A DNA stretch of 64,000 nt from JAWSVE01 sp033852115. Lineage in GTDB: Bacteria; Pseudomonadota; Gammaproteobacteria; Pseudomonadales; Cellvibrionaceae. A program made the position numbers and the translations under genes. Positions 9,226 to 18,128 of the stretch are shown one piece after another (within the stretch, counting starts at the first letter, position 1; each line of letters opens with the position of its first letter). Location: the NCBI GenBank assembly GCA_033852115.1, contig JAWSVE010000002.1, forward strand, positions 124,001 to 188,000, in the 5' to 3' direction. The notes beneath the pieces were generated by a model, which was not told where the DNA came from, made no database searches, and worked only from the letters and a program-made list of their open reading frames with translations.

Positions 9226-10109
9226 TGCGTGCGCCCGTCCAGTGATCTAAATCTTGTGGAAAGCATTGCGAGTGCCCAAACGACTAACGTTAATAATAGG
9301 CCGGAGAAAAATAGACTTGCTCGATGATCCTCCATTGCATAGGCCATCTCCAACGCGATATTTGCCGTAAGTGCTCGGACGGGTTCCAATAACCCTGATG
9401 GGTTTTGTACGACATTACCGGCAACCATGAGGACTACCATCGTTTCACCCAGAGCACGCGCTATAGCGAGCAACACGCCGCTGATGATACCTGCTTTAGC
9501 CGCTGGTAAAGCGATATGCAAAATGACAGATTTTTGGTTGAAGCCGAGTGCTTGAGCACCTTCGAGAAACTGAGGGGGTACAGCACTTAGTGCAGCGGTA
9601 GACGTCAGTGTGACGGTGGGTAAAATCATCAGCGACAAAACAAGCACAGCGGTTAGTAGGCTTGTACCGGGTGGTTGAATTGATGCGACTATGGGGACTA
9701 ATTCGGTTAACCCCCATAAGCCTAAGACCACCGATGGGACACCGGCTAAAATATTCATGAGTAAACGGAAAGTGCTCTTTATGGGGCCTCTTGAATAGAA
9801 GGCCAAGAAAATTGCACTCGCAATACCAAATGGCGTTGCGATAAATGTCGCCCCCAATGCAATGGCTAGCGATGCCCAGACCATCGGCATGACGCCAAAA
9901 CGTTGCTCAAGGGGAAACCAACTATCATCAAAAATAAAGCTTCCAGCGTGGCTACCCCTAAGCACGGGCAGCGATTCATGAAACAAAAACCAAATCACCA
10001 TGCCTAATAAGCTACAACATATCAGCGAAATCAACCCCAACGCAAAAAAAGCACCGCGATCTAGTCTGTTTATGGATTGATTGATGAGGTAAGCCATAGA
10101 ATATTTCAA
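9222..10109 (-). CDS. pstC: phosphate ABC transporter permease PstC
   Basis: 295 residues, about six membrane spans and the permease loop EGAQALGFNQKSVILHIALP in the second half. GVPSVVLGLWG is the PstC counterpart of the PstA motif. It is the inner-membrane partner of PstA in phosphate uptake. It lies 12 bases after pstS and overlaps pstA by four bases, so all four pst genes are one transcription unit. The protein is on the short side for PstC, lacking the long periplasmic insertion found in some bacteria. Confidence 0.92.
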   Translation of the reverse strand: MKYSMAYLINQSINRLDRGAFFALGLISLICCSLLGMVIWFLFHESLPVLRGSHAGSFIFDDSWFPLEQRFGVMPMVWASLAIALGATFIATPFGIASAIFLAFYSRGPIKSTFRLLMNILAGVPSVVLGLWGLTELVPIVASIQPPGTSLLTAVLVLSLMILPTVTLTSTAALSAVPPQFLEGAQALGFNQKSVILHIALPAAKAGIISGVLLAIARALGETMVVLMVAGNVVQNPSGLLEPVRALTANIALEMAYAMEDHRASLFFSGLLLTLVVWALAMLSTRFRSLDGRTQ

Positions 10110-10121
10110 TCGGTCTAAACG

Positions 10122-10961
10122 TTAAGGCGCAACAAAAAATTGCTCTTCGACAAGGTCTTTAACATGAAGCGATTGAGCGAAGCGCAAAAAATCCTGCCCT
10201 AATTCACTAGGGTTGGTTGTAGTTACGAAGTTAAGTGGGCGAGACAACGGATAATAGCCTTGCGCGACATTGGCAACGCTCGATTCTACATCGCCCATGG
10301 GTAGCAGTTTTATCGGGGTGCCAAAGGTAACTTCAAATTCTGCTGTACCAATCGAAACGTACCCAATAGCGCCTGGGTTAGCGGAAATAGTTTTAATGCC
10401 TTGCTGGTTGTCACCGATAATCACATTAGGCTTGATCTGACTATTGGTTAACTCAAAGTGATGTAAAAACAATTCGAGTGTTGAGCGCCCCTCCGCTTTG
10501 TTGACAACAGTAATGGCTAAATTGGGGCCGCCAACTTCCTGCCAGTTACGGACTTTGCCTGTATAGATATCAACGATTTCTTGTCCGGTAAGCTTCGCTA
10601 TTGGGTTGCTGCGATGCAAAATAATACTGATTCCGTCAAGCGCAATAAGATGGGCCGTTAAATCACTTTCGTTGTCTTTAAGCGCTCGAGAAACCATGCC
10701 GATATCGGCGAGCCCTGATCTTGCATCATTGATCCCACGCGAAGATCCGCCGGTTTGTACATCAATTCGAACCCCTGGATGTTGTCTTTCATACCTTTTT
10801 GCCATCTCCAGTGCTAAGGGTGCCACAGTGCTGGAGCCTGTAATAGTTAAGCGCGAGCCATCTGCTAGCGTATTAGGTGTTTGCAAACCGATGAGTAGTG
10901 AAAAACTCGTGACAATCAGGTGTCGAATCCATAATGGAAAATAGGTGTAAGAAATTTTCAT
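10122..10961 (-). CDS. pstS: periplasmic phosphate-binding protein PstS
   Basis: 279 residues. A signal peptide (about 1-33, ending TLA) precedes the diagnostic phosphate-loop sequence TITGSSTVAPL; GGSSRGIND and GAIGYVSIG are further PstS hallmarks that line the anion pocket. It captures phosphate in the periplasm and delivers it to PstCA. The start is only five bases after the DUF547 gene, so pstS has no room for its own classical promoter unless it lies inside that gene. I found no clear Pho box upstream. It differs from the half-length PstS-like protein at 6747-7193. Confidence 0.93.
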   Translation of the reverse strand: MKISYTYFPLWIRHLIVTSFSLLIGLQTPNTLADGSRLTITGSSTVAPLALEMAKRYERQHPGVRIDVQTGGSSRGINDARSGLADIGMVSRALKDNESDLTAHLIALDGISIILHRSNPIAKLTGQEIVDIYTGKVRNWQEVGGPNLAITVVNKAEGRSTLELFLHHFELTNSQIKPNVIIGDNQQGIKTISANPGAIGYVSIGTAEFEVTFGTPIKLLPMGDVESSVANVAQGYYPLSRPLNFVTTTNPSELGQDFLRFAQSLHVKDLVEEQFFVAP

Positions 10962-10966
10962 AGCAA

Positions 10967-11773
10967 TTAATTGTTTGTCTGATTTAACTTCCAGTTGTAA
11001 TCAAGAAATTCGATATCCAAGTCTCCGTTTTCTAACGCTTTTGCTTGCTGGGGGCTGAGTTTCAGCGCATCGGCATAGGCCGCCACAAATTCTTCAAGAG
11101 AAAAGTAATCAAGCCAGCCTTGTTCAAAATCATCTCGGTACCATTTAAAAATCGAGGACAGCTGAACTTCTCCGCCGGCAATGCGATTACGACTCGTGTC
11201 GGCCAAAAAGGCGTGTGTCTGTTCTTCTAGTTGCGCGTCAAGCTGTTGACCGGTGTAGGCCTCTGCGCGCAATGCTGGGCAGCCAATACTCGCACAGTTC
11301 ACGGCAAAATGAATACGTGGTTCATTATAAGCACCGGAACCGCGAATTAATGAGTGCTCTATGTGATCAAGGCTAACAGTGTCGCCAAATAAAGGAATAA
11401 ACTCTTTACTCCAAGGAGAGCTTAATAGACCACCTAAGTCGCGGATAGACTCAAGGTCTGGCCAGCGCGTAAGAATTAGTTCAACTGTCCAAGCATTGTA
11501 GGTATTGATCAAAAAAGCTAGTTGATCATCTCTACTATACGCGTTGAACTCCTTACGACTAACAGACGAAAGTTTTCTTAAGTATTGCTTTAATTCTGCT
11601 CTATGCTTCGCAAATCCAGCGTAGTTCACACCTGTCGATCGGTTATTATCGACAGGTTTTACATGTTGAGCTAACAACGTACTCCAAGGATCGTGACTAA
11701 TCGATTCAGCCCACACTACTGGTTGAATCATCAAGCTTAGCAGCGTGATGCTGATCAGTTGCAGTTGTTTCAT
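10967..11773 (-). CDS. exported DUF547 protein
   Basis: 268 residues with a signal peptide (ending VVWA, about residue 22). The body matches the DUF547 family: AFLINTYNAWTVELIL, a short GSGAYNEPRIHFAVNCAS segment with SIGCPALR, and a C-terminal KWYRDDF. The family has no agreed biochemical role; conserved Cys and His residues suggest a papain-like or metal-binding fold. The start overlaps the end of the upstream flavoprotein gene by 68 bases, an unusually long overlap, and the stop is five bases before pstS. Confidence 0.85.
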   Translation of the reverse strand: MKQLQLISITLLSLMIQPVVWAESISHDPWSTLLAQHVKPVDNNRSTGVNYAGFAKHRAELKQYLRKLSSVSRKEFNAYSRDDQLAFLINTYNAWTVELILTRWPDLESIRDLGGLLSSPWSKEFIPLFGDTVSLDHIEHSLIRGSGAYNEPRIHFAVNCASIGCPALRAEAYTGQQLDAQLEEQTHAFLADTSRNRIAGGEVQLSSIFKWYRDDFEQGWLDYFSLEEFVAAYADALKLSPQQAKALENGDLDIEFLDYNWKLNQTNN

Positions 11774-13955
11774 TTGATTTTCCTCGTCTCCAAGAGTGAT
11801 ATTTATTGAGCCAGTTTAAAATTAGTTCTGGCTTATGTTTTTGCTTCCATTGGCCAGCCACATATTTGTTGGCTTCGGCCCAGGTCGGATACGTATGAAT
11901 CGTGCCGAGAATTTTGTTCAAGCCTAAGCCGTGTTTCATAGCTAAAACAAATTCTGCAAGCAAGTCTCCACCATGTTCTCCGACAATGGTGACACCAAGT
12001 ATTTTGTCTTTGCCGGGTGGTGTAATGACTTTGACAAAGCCTTTCGCAGCACTGTCGGCAATAGCTCGATCAAGATCATCTAAGCCATAGGTTGTAACCT
12101 CGTATGGGATATTTTTTTCTTTCGCTTCTTGCTCGTTCAGGCCAACACGCGCGATCTCGGGTTCAAGAAAGGTTGTCCAAGGAATAACACGATAATCAAC
12201 TTTGAATTTTTTGAACGTACCAAACAGTGCATTAACTGATGCATACCAGGCTTGATGAGATGCTGTGTGGGTAAATTGATAGGGCCCGGCGACATCGCCA
12301 CAGGCATAGATGTTGGGATAAAGGGTTTCGAGGTAATCGTTGGTGACAATGGTGCGATTTGTTTCGATACCCAGGCTTTCCAGCCCATAGCCATCGAGTC
12401 TCGCAGAGCGGCCTACGGCGCACAGTAAGTAATCGAACGCGATAGCTTTTTCTTTACCTTGATGTTCAACAACAATAAATTTCTCGTTGGTTGTGTTGCC
12501 GTGTGTATCGGTTGATGTCGTAACCCCACAGCGCAATGCTTTGTGGCCTGTGAGTAACTCAATACCATCTTTCTCAAGCGACTCTTTCGCAAGCGCTGCT
12601 ACATCGTCATCTTCACGGATTAAAATGCGCGGTGCCATTTCAATTTGGGTGACTTCTGAACCTAATCGCGCAAAGCTTTGTGCAAGTTCACAACCGATTG
12701 GTCCACCACCTAACACGACTAGACGTCGAGGTGGCGCATCTAGCTCACTAAATGTTTCCCACAGCGTGTCGCTCGTAACATATCCGGTGGATTCTATGCC
12801 GGGTAGTGGCGGGACAAATGGCCGTGCACCCGTTGCTAACACGATAGAGCGCGCTGTTAGTCGGCTTTTTTGGCCGTTGGCTTTTTCTACTTCAACTGTC
12901 CAAGGGTCGATGAGTCGGCCGTAACCCTCAACCACATCAACACCTAAGCCTGTATAGCGCTCGACACTGTCATGGGGCTCAATTGCTTTCACAACATCGT
13001 TAATACGTTGCATGACTTTTCGGAAAGAGAATGATGGCTGACTACTATAAAGCCCGTATTGCTCGGCATTGCGCATTTGTTGAGCTACTTTGGCGCTTTT
13101 AATGAGTGCTTTACTGGGTACGCAGCCGTAATTAAGGCAGTCTCCACCCATCTTGTTTGATTCGATGAGCGTGACCTTGGCCTTGACTGTTGCTGCGATT
13201 AAAGATGCCACCAACCCGCCAGAACCGGCACCAATAACAATCATATTTCGGTCGAAAGACTTGGGCTTTTTGTACTTAGCATATACTCGTTTTTCTTTGA
13301 TGGTGTTCAATAGTTTTTTAGCAATAAGAGGAAACACGCCAAGCAAAACAAAAGAAAATAGTAAAGCAGGCGAAAGAATGCCGCTTAAACTTTCGAGCTT
13401 TCCAAGTTGGGTCCCGGCATTAACGTACACTAAAGTACCGGCAAACATGCCGATTTGACTAACCCAGTAGAAAGTCCAGGTACGTATTGGTGTTAAACCC
13501 ATTAGCAAATTAATCAAGAAGAAGGGAAACACGGGTACCAAGCGCAATGTGAAAAGATAGAAAGCGCCATCTCGTTTGACGCCTTCATTTATGGTTGCCA
13601 AGCGTTCACCAAAACGTTGCTGTACGCCTTGTTGTAGTAGGTAACGTGAAACTAGAAAAGCTAATGTGGCGCCCACAGTGCTGGCAAAGGATACAATCGC
13701 CGTACCCAACACTAAACCAAACAAGGCGCCCGCCGCTAGAGTCATGACTGCAGCTCCGGGAAGAGAGAGGGCTGCGACAACAACGTATAAAAGAAAAAAG
13801 CCACCAGTGACTAATAGCGGCTGTGCAGCACGCCAGGATTGAAATTCTTCTAAACCATCCTTTAAGCCAGCTAAGGTCAATAGCTGTTGTAAATCAAAGT
13901 AAAAAAACCCTGCAACGAGTAGCGCAATTACAAGCACTATAGCCGTTTTCTTCAT
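11706..13955 (-). CDS. TMEM64/DedA-type membrane domain fused to a pyridine-nucleotide disulfide oxidoreductase
   Basis: 749 residues in two parts. Residues 1 to about 230 form a TVP38/TMEM64 membrane domain with several helices. From about 240 a flavoprotein follows: FAD-binding GAGSGG, the redox-active pair in GGDCLNYGCVPSK, an NAD(P) site in VVLGGGPIGCELA, a second FAD motif ending YACGDVAG, and the dimer interface ending in ILGTIHTYPTWAEA, as in mercuric-reductase-like enzymes. The HTYPT sequence stands where related reductases carry the interface His. It probably moves electrons at the inner membrane to a thiol or quinone-type acceptor; the substrate is unknown. The last about 25 residues overlap the DUF547 gene. 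It heads the pst operon. Confidence 0.88.
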   Translation of the reverse strand: MKKTAIVLVIALLVAGFFYFDLQQLLTLAGLKDGLEEFQSWRAAQPLLVTGGFFLLYVVVAALSLPGAAVMTLAAGALFGLVLGTAIVSFASTVGATLAFLVSRYLLQQGVQQRFGERLATINEGVKRDGAFYLFTLRLVPVFPFFLINLLMGLTPIRTWTFYWVSQIGMFAGTLVYVNAGTQLGKLESLSGILSPALLFSFVLLGVFPLIAKKLLNTIKEKRVYAKYKKPKSFDRNMIVIGAGSGGLVASLIAATVKAKVTLIESNKMGGDCLNYGCVPSKALIKSAKVAQQMRNAEQYGLYSSQPSFSFRKVMQRINDVVKAIEPHDSVERYTGLGVDVVEGYGRLIDPWTVEVEKANGQKSRLTARSIVLATGARPFVPPLPGIESTGYVTSDTLWETFSELDAPPRRLVVLGGGPIGCELAQSFARLGSEVTQIEMAPRILIREDDDVAALAKESLEKDGIELLTGHKALRCGVTTSTDTHGNTTNEKFIVVEHQGKEKAIAFDYLLCAVGRSARLDGYGLESLGIETNRTIVTNDYLETLYPNIYACGDVAGPYQFTHTASHQAWYASVNALFGTFKKFKVDYRVIPWTTFLEPEIARVGLNEQEAKEKNIPYEVTTYGLDDLDRAIADSAAKGFVKVITPPGKDKILGVTIVGEHGGDLLAEFVLAMKHGLGLNKILGTIHTYPTWAEANKYVAGQWKQKHKPELILNWLNKYHSWRRGKSNETTATDQHHAAKLDDSTSSVG

Positions 13956-14107
13956 GAGTAAGCTCCGGTTAAATAGATGCCGAGATAGAATGTAAAGCAG
14001 GCTGGAAATACATCATACGGCGACTGTGATACCTCTTACGTATGTACGAATAAAAGTTCGCAAAGGTTTCACGCCAGTATTTAGTAAAAATGCTCGATGT
14101 AGGGATA

Positions 14108-15514
14108 CTAATGTTTCGATCGATAGTGGGTGAGTTGCCATTCAACAACGAGAGCAAGTGCAAAAATGCTCACTTGAAATAATGTTATAGCCCAAGGTAC
14201 AACGAATGATGGTGCGCTATACTCAATCCAACCGATTTCCTGCAGGGTATTGGTATTCCAGTAAGAAACGGTGGCAGTTGGTAAAACAAGGACTAACAAT
14301 CGTCGTTCGAGAAAGGTTGCAATAGGAAGAACCCACAGCCAATACCAAGGGTTCACAACAGGTGAAAGCAGGAGAAGGGCGATTAAAATAATCAAAATTG
14401 GCGGTGTGTCGTAATTAAATTTCGCCATCCATTGATGAGAAAATAGAAACAGTGCCAGTGAGACCAAAAGCGTTGCACAAAAGAAACGAGTAATATCAGC
14501 GCTCCCAGATTGTGAAATAACTAACTCAAGAACGCGATATAACAATGGATTAAAACGCCAGTCTTGGCCAAAAACAAACAGTGATTCTAATTCAGACTGG
14601 CCGACCGACACCAAGGGAGCATACAGCGCTAATAGCGCGACTATAAAGGCAATAACAAGTTTGACACTCCATTGCCAAGTACAACGGAACCGTTTCATAA
14701 AACTCAATTGGCCAAGCGATAAATGGTTTTGAGAAGCGGGAATTAGTAGAAAAGGTATCGCTACGATAGCAGATATCTTTGAGCTACAAGCCAGCGCTAA
14801 CAATGTGCCAGTTAAAAAAGGCCGGCCGGAGCGCCATGCTAACAATGCGAATAACAATAAACCGCCTAGCAAAATATCAGGATGAGCACTCGCTATGGCC
14901 TCTTGCAAAATCATCGGATGAATTGCGTAAGCCAGTAGGAATGATTTGCGAGTCTTTTGTTGGGTAAGCACCGCGAGAATCAACACATCCCATATCGCCA
15001 AAAGTACTTGTAATGGCGCTAGATCACCGGGTGAGATCCAATAACTTAAGAGAAACAAGTATTGTAGAACAGGTCCATAAATGGTTTTTAAATCTGGATT
15101 ATTAATACCTGAAAGAATGTCTTGCCAGCGTTGCGAAAGTCCGTCACCGGGAAAGAAGTCGAAAGGGGCCTTGCTATAAGGGCTGCCGGATATATGCGTT
15201 TGAAAACCATCCCAGAGATAGCGAAAATAATCATCCTCTAACAGTGGGTATAAGCAAAGACTGAGAACCCGTAAAGCTATAGCGAAAATAAATAGTTGAG
15301 CAGTAGAGATTTGTTGAGCAAAGGGGGTATATAAGACAATGCCAACCGCGAACAGGCCAAATAGGGCATTGAGAGTGATCCCCAAAAACTGTATTGAGTG
15401 GGATGCATTTAGCCAACCGCCGAAAAGAAGAGCGGCAAGACTGGAGCCGGTAACGATAAAGAAAACAAAAAAAGCCACTACCCTAGGTTGTGTAGTGGCT
15501 GCAAAATAAGACAC
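14108..15514 (-). CDS. polytopic GT-C type glycosyltransferase
   Basis: 468 residues, about 11 to 12 membrane helices. The early periplasmic loop carries LLEDDYFRYLWDGF, an acidic pair typical of GT-C enzymes that use lipid-phosphate sugars, followed by a Tyr-Pro rich loop and a HPDILLGG segment near residue 215. It should add a sugar on the outer face of the inner membrane, consistent with the lipid-linked sugar synthase-like gene at 16957-17832. The start is a GTG that shares one base with the stop of the small frame 15514-15735, which suggests coupling if that frame is real. Confidence 0.75.
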   Translation of the reverse strand: MSYFAATTQPRVVAFFVFFIVTGSSLAALLFGGWLNASHSIQFLGITLNALFGLFAVGIVLYTPFAQQISTAQLFIFAIALRVLSLCLYPLLEDDYFRYLWDGFQTHISGSPYSKAPFDFFPGDGLSQRWQDILSGINNPDLKTIYGPVLQYLFLLSYWISPGDLAPLQVLLAIWDVLILAVLTQQKTRKSFLLAYAIHPMILQEAIASAHPDILLGGLLLFALLAWRSGRPFLTGTLLALACSSKISAIVAIPFLLIPASQNHLSLGQLSFMKRFRCTWQWSVKLVIAFIVALLALYAPLVSVGQSELESLFVFGQDWRFNPLLYRVLELVISQSGSADITRFFCATLLVSLALFLFSHQWMAKFNYDTPPILIILIALLLLSPVVNPWYWLWVLPIATFLERRLLVLVLPTATVSYWNTNTLQEIGWIEYSAPSFVVPWAITLFQVSIFALALVVEWQLTHYRSKH

Positions 15515-15735
15515 TAGGGGACTCCGACCAAGTCTAAACTTTCTCTGACATTCAGGAAGTCTCGTTGGTGAGAAACACTAAGTAGGTGTGTTATCTCCGC
15601 GATAGAGTGATGCAGTAATATCGAGCCAAATTCCCGAGAGCCTTTACGAGCGCATCTGAAGTGCATTTTTGCGGCGTTAAGCTCCTTGCTGAGGAACAGG
15701 GCATTAACTAAGCCGCTTGTTTTACATAAAGGCAT
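15514..15735 (-). CDS. small hypothetical protein (doubtful)
   Basis: A 73-residue frame in the same direction as its neighbours, ending in TAG whose last base is the G of the GTG start of the glycosyltransferase. The protein has no signal peptide, no membrane helix and no motif I recognise. The ribosome site is weak. The exact stop/start overlap is the main reason to keep it; otherwise it could be chance. It lies 62 bases after the stop of the beta-barrel gene. Confidence 0.35.
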   Translation of the reverse strand: MPLCKTSGLVNALFLSKELNAAKMHFRCARKGSREFGSILLHHSIAEITHLLSVSHQRDFLNVRESLDLVGVP

Positions 15736-15797
15736 TTCAGCTACGCGAAGAAAGCTTCGAGTTGATCGGAGACCCCTTAGGCTCGTGTCTTATGGGA

Positions 15798-16643
15798 CTA
15801 AAAAGCCAACGTATAGCTAAGTGTTATCGCATCATCGTTTACCGTGTTACGGCCATCAACAAGGTTGTTATACAACAATGCAAAACCGTGATTTCCAAAG
15901 CCGTAACCAACAGAGGCTTTTACAAGGGACCGTTCTTCAGCCACTTCCTGGAAACGGTCGGGAGAAAAACCAGGGCCAGCAATGTCTAAATTAGAATCAA
16001 AGGTTTTATCGGAATAACCCAAGCCTAAGCTCCAACCAGGTGCCGGATAAAATAGAGTCGAAATTGCATAGTAAGTGGCTGTCGGAACGTCGTTGTCGCG
16101 TTCTTGTACTCCTAACTCTGCAGAGACAGAAAACCAATTAGTAAAGGATTTGCCTAACAAGATAGAAAACTCAGCACCGTTAGCATCTTTACCAACCGCC
16201 GCTAAACGCGCGCCATCGTAATCACCATTAATAATGGCACCAAGGCGAAGAGTTGTTGTCGGGAATCCTGGGTTGAAATACTCATCGGTAACACGCCAAC
16301 TTAAACCAATGGTTGTATCGGTTAAGCCAGAATCCTCGTCTGCATTACCAACCTCGACGTCTCCATAACCGATAGTGGCATCTAAGGCGAGGAAATCATT
16401 GATCCCATAGGAAAACGATAGCGTCGTTGATGCGCGTTCGAATTCCGATGCGCCACTGCCAGTAATAAGCTCCACGTCCAACTCTTGATCGCCAATGTAG
16501 GCAGAGTCACCGGATTGTAATGAATAGTTGATGCTTGAAGAAAACTGTCCTGGTATGGGCAACCAAGGTGATGTGCCTTCTGCGGTGACGAAGCTTGAGC
16601 TGCTAATTAACACGCCAGCTAAAACAATGTGTAAACTTTTCAT
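15798..16643 (-). CDS. outer-membrane beta-barrel, transporter-like
   Basis: 281 residues: signal peptide (ending VTA), then many alternating hydrophobic strands, ending YTLAF with a terminal Phe. Short strands with repeated Gly-Tyr-Gly and Asp-rich turns suggest a 12- to 14-strand barrel. The composition resembles the broad class of phenol/aromatic-degradation associated outer-membrane proteins, but the family is not certain. It is third in a leftward unit after a glycosyltransferase and a small cysteine-containing peptide, 23 bases from the latter. Confidence 0.7.
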   Translation of the reverse strand: MKSLHIVLAGVLISSSSFVTAEGTSPWLPIPGQFSSSINYSLQSGDSAYIGDQELDVELITGSGASEFERASTTLSFSYGINDFLALDATIGYGDVEVGNADEDSGLTDTTIGLSWRVTDEYFNPGFPTTTLRLGAIINGDYDGARLAAVGKDANGAEFSILLGKSFTNWFSVSAELGVQERDNDVPTATYYAISTLFYPAPGWSLGLGYSDKTFDSNLDIAGPGFSPDRFQEVAEERSLVKASVGYGFGNHGFALLYNNLVDGRNTVNDDAITLSYTLAF

Positions 16644-16666
16644 GATAAATTCCTTTCCTTCCTAAA

Positions 16667-16960
16667 TTACAGTTTAAAGCGGCGTTTTAAAAAAGTAGCT
16701 AATGCCTGCGCATCGCTATCACTTAAGCTGACCTTTGGCTCACCATTTAAAATCGCTTTAGCGGAGTCTTTTGTTAATTTTTTTCCACTCAACGGGCAGC
16801 TTTTACAGGAAAATTGTGTGGCGTAAACTCGCTTGCCAATTTGGTATGCAACAGCATCACCTGTACGAGCACCAGCAGAAGTATCGGCACCTGACGCGAA
16901 TGACATAGAGCTGACCGCGAGCAAAGCGACGGTCGCAGTAGTTATGAGCAGAGATTTCAT
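16667..16960 (-). CDS. small exported cytochrome-c-like protein without a haem motif
   Basis: 97 residues with a signal peptide (ending SFA). The mature part has the length and order of a small class I cytochrome c (a helix, a Cys pair in FSCKSCPLSG, and a C-terminal LSDSDAQALATFLKRRF helix as in cytochrome C-terminal helices), but the haem signature CxxCH is replaced by CxxCP. It therefore should not bind haem covalently; a disulfide, metal or structural role is possible. Its ATG overlaps the stop of the glycosyltransferase gene by four bases. Confidence 0.65.
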   Translation of the reverse strand: MKSLLITTATVALLAVSSMSFASGADTSAGARTGDAVAYQIGKRVYATQFSCKSCPLSGKKLTKDSAKAILNGEPKVSLSDSDAQALATFLKRRFKL

Positions 16961-17832
16961 AGTGTTTTCCTTTCCTCAATAGGATGTTGAAATGAAGTGT
17001 GAAATAAATTAAATCCGCGCTTATGAGTGATAGGCGGCGGGCACCATGGCAACTTTTTTGAAGCAGGGTATTTTTGATGCATATGAGTAATCATGCCTAA
17101 GATGCCGAAGCCTGCTTTAACAACACCAGTCAAAGAGCCGCTAATTTTTGACTCGCCACATACTCTTGCCTGCCATCTAACGGGTAGCTCAACAACACGT
17201 TGTTTTAACAGGGCGGCCTTAATTTGCATTTCGACCGTCCAGCCAAACCCGCGGTCTTCCATTTGCATAGCGTCAAAAGCTTCACGCCTGATCGCTCGGT
17301 GTGGCCCTAAATCTTCAGTTTTTATACGCCAAAGTAGACGCAGCAACTGACAAACCAGCCAATTTCCGAATTTTTGGGAAATTGACATAGATCCTCGCTC
17401 GGGATTTTTTCGAATCCCTACGACTAAATCTGACCCTGCTGCTACGGCGTTTATTAAACGAATTGAGTCTTCTGAATTGGCGGCGCCATCGGCATCGACA
17501 AAAACTAATATATCCCCAATCGACGCTTCGCAAGCTGACCAGCATGCAGCGCCATAACCTCGGCGAGGTTCGTGAATAACTTTGGCGCCTGCACTTATTG
17601 CTGTGTGTGCAGTGTTGTCGGTCGAGTTGTTATCAGCGACGATAATCTCGAAGCGGCTATCGAAACCCGCCTCAAGTAGTTTTTGATGTAAATCTTTTAC
17701 CACCAATCCAATAGATTCTTCTTCATTGAGTGCAGGTATTACGACACTAATAAAATGAGGTAGAAGCACATTGCGGGAATGCTGACGATTTCTCATTTGG
17801 TTTGGCATGTATTTCCCCAACAGAGGTGGCAT
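16957..17832 (-). CDS. family 2 glycosyltransferase, dolichol/polyprenyl-phosphate sugar synthase-like
   Basis: 291 residues. The GT-A fold is clear: VVIPALNEEESIGLVV near the start, VADNNSTDNT, and the metal-binding FVDADGAA. RGYGAACWSAC and the later GESKISGS match the polyprenyl-phosphate sugar transferase branch. It lacks the C-terminal membrane helices of some members. It likely loads a sugar onto a lipid carrier in the cytoplasm for use by the GT-C enzyme at 14108-15514. First gene of the leftward unit, with the promoter presumably in the 296 bases shared with the divergent regulator. The start could also be at later ATGs in the first 15 codons. Confidence 0.82.
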   Translation of the reverse strand: MPPLLGKYMPNQMRNRQHSRNVLLPHFISVVIPALNEEESIGLVVKDLHQKLLEAGFDSRFEIIVADNNSTDNTAHTAISAGAKVIHEPRRGYGAACWSACEASIGDILVFVDADGAANSEDSIRLINAVAAGSDLVVGIRKNPERGSMSISQKFGNWLVCQLLRLLWRIKTEDLGPHRAIRREAFDAMQMEDRGFGWTVEMQIKAALLKQRVVELPVRWQARVCGESKISGSLTGVVKAGFGILGMITHMHQKYPASKKLPWCPPPITHKRGFNLFHTSFQHPIEERKTL

Positions 17833-18050
17833 GAGGCTAGTTGGCGCACATGGTGATTCCGCTTGTCAGTACATTCCTCCTAAAATAAGCACAAATTAGC
17901 CACATCGGGATAAATAAAAATATTTTTGTTAAATTCATCGACTTCCAAAAAAAATTTGTAACTAAGGAGAAAATGAGAGCGTAGTGAGGAGTGTAAATTC
18001 GAGTTCTAACATTAAATGACGCAGAGTATTTCTGTTTGATATGAGTGTAT

Positions 18051-18086
18051 CTAATCGAACGCTATCCGCGTATTGCTAACGATTAG
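18051..18086. promoter_or_regulatory. inverted repeat upstream of OmpR-type regulator
   Basis: CTAATCG at 18051-18057 is matched perfectly by CGATTAG at 18080-18086, 43 bases before the regulator start and between divergent genes. A role as an operator, possibly autoregulatory, is inference. Confidence 0.35.
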
Positions 18087-18128
18087 CGAGAAAGACACCG
18101 CGAGCGTTGAAACATAGGGATTTAACGT

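Noticed and set aside
13969..14163. 64-residue leftward open frame between the flavoprotein and the glycosyltransferase
   Set aside because: Overlaps the end of the glycosyltransferase gene; no ribosome site or motif, and the composition looks random.
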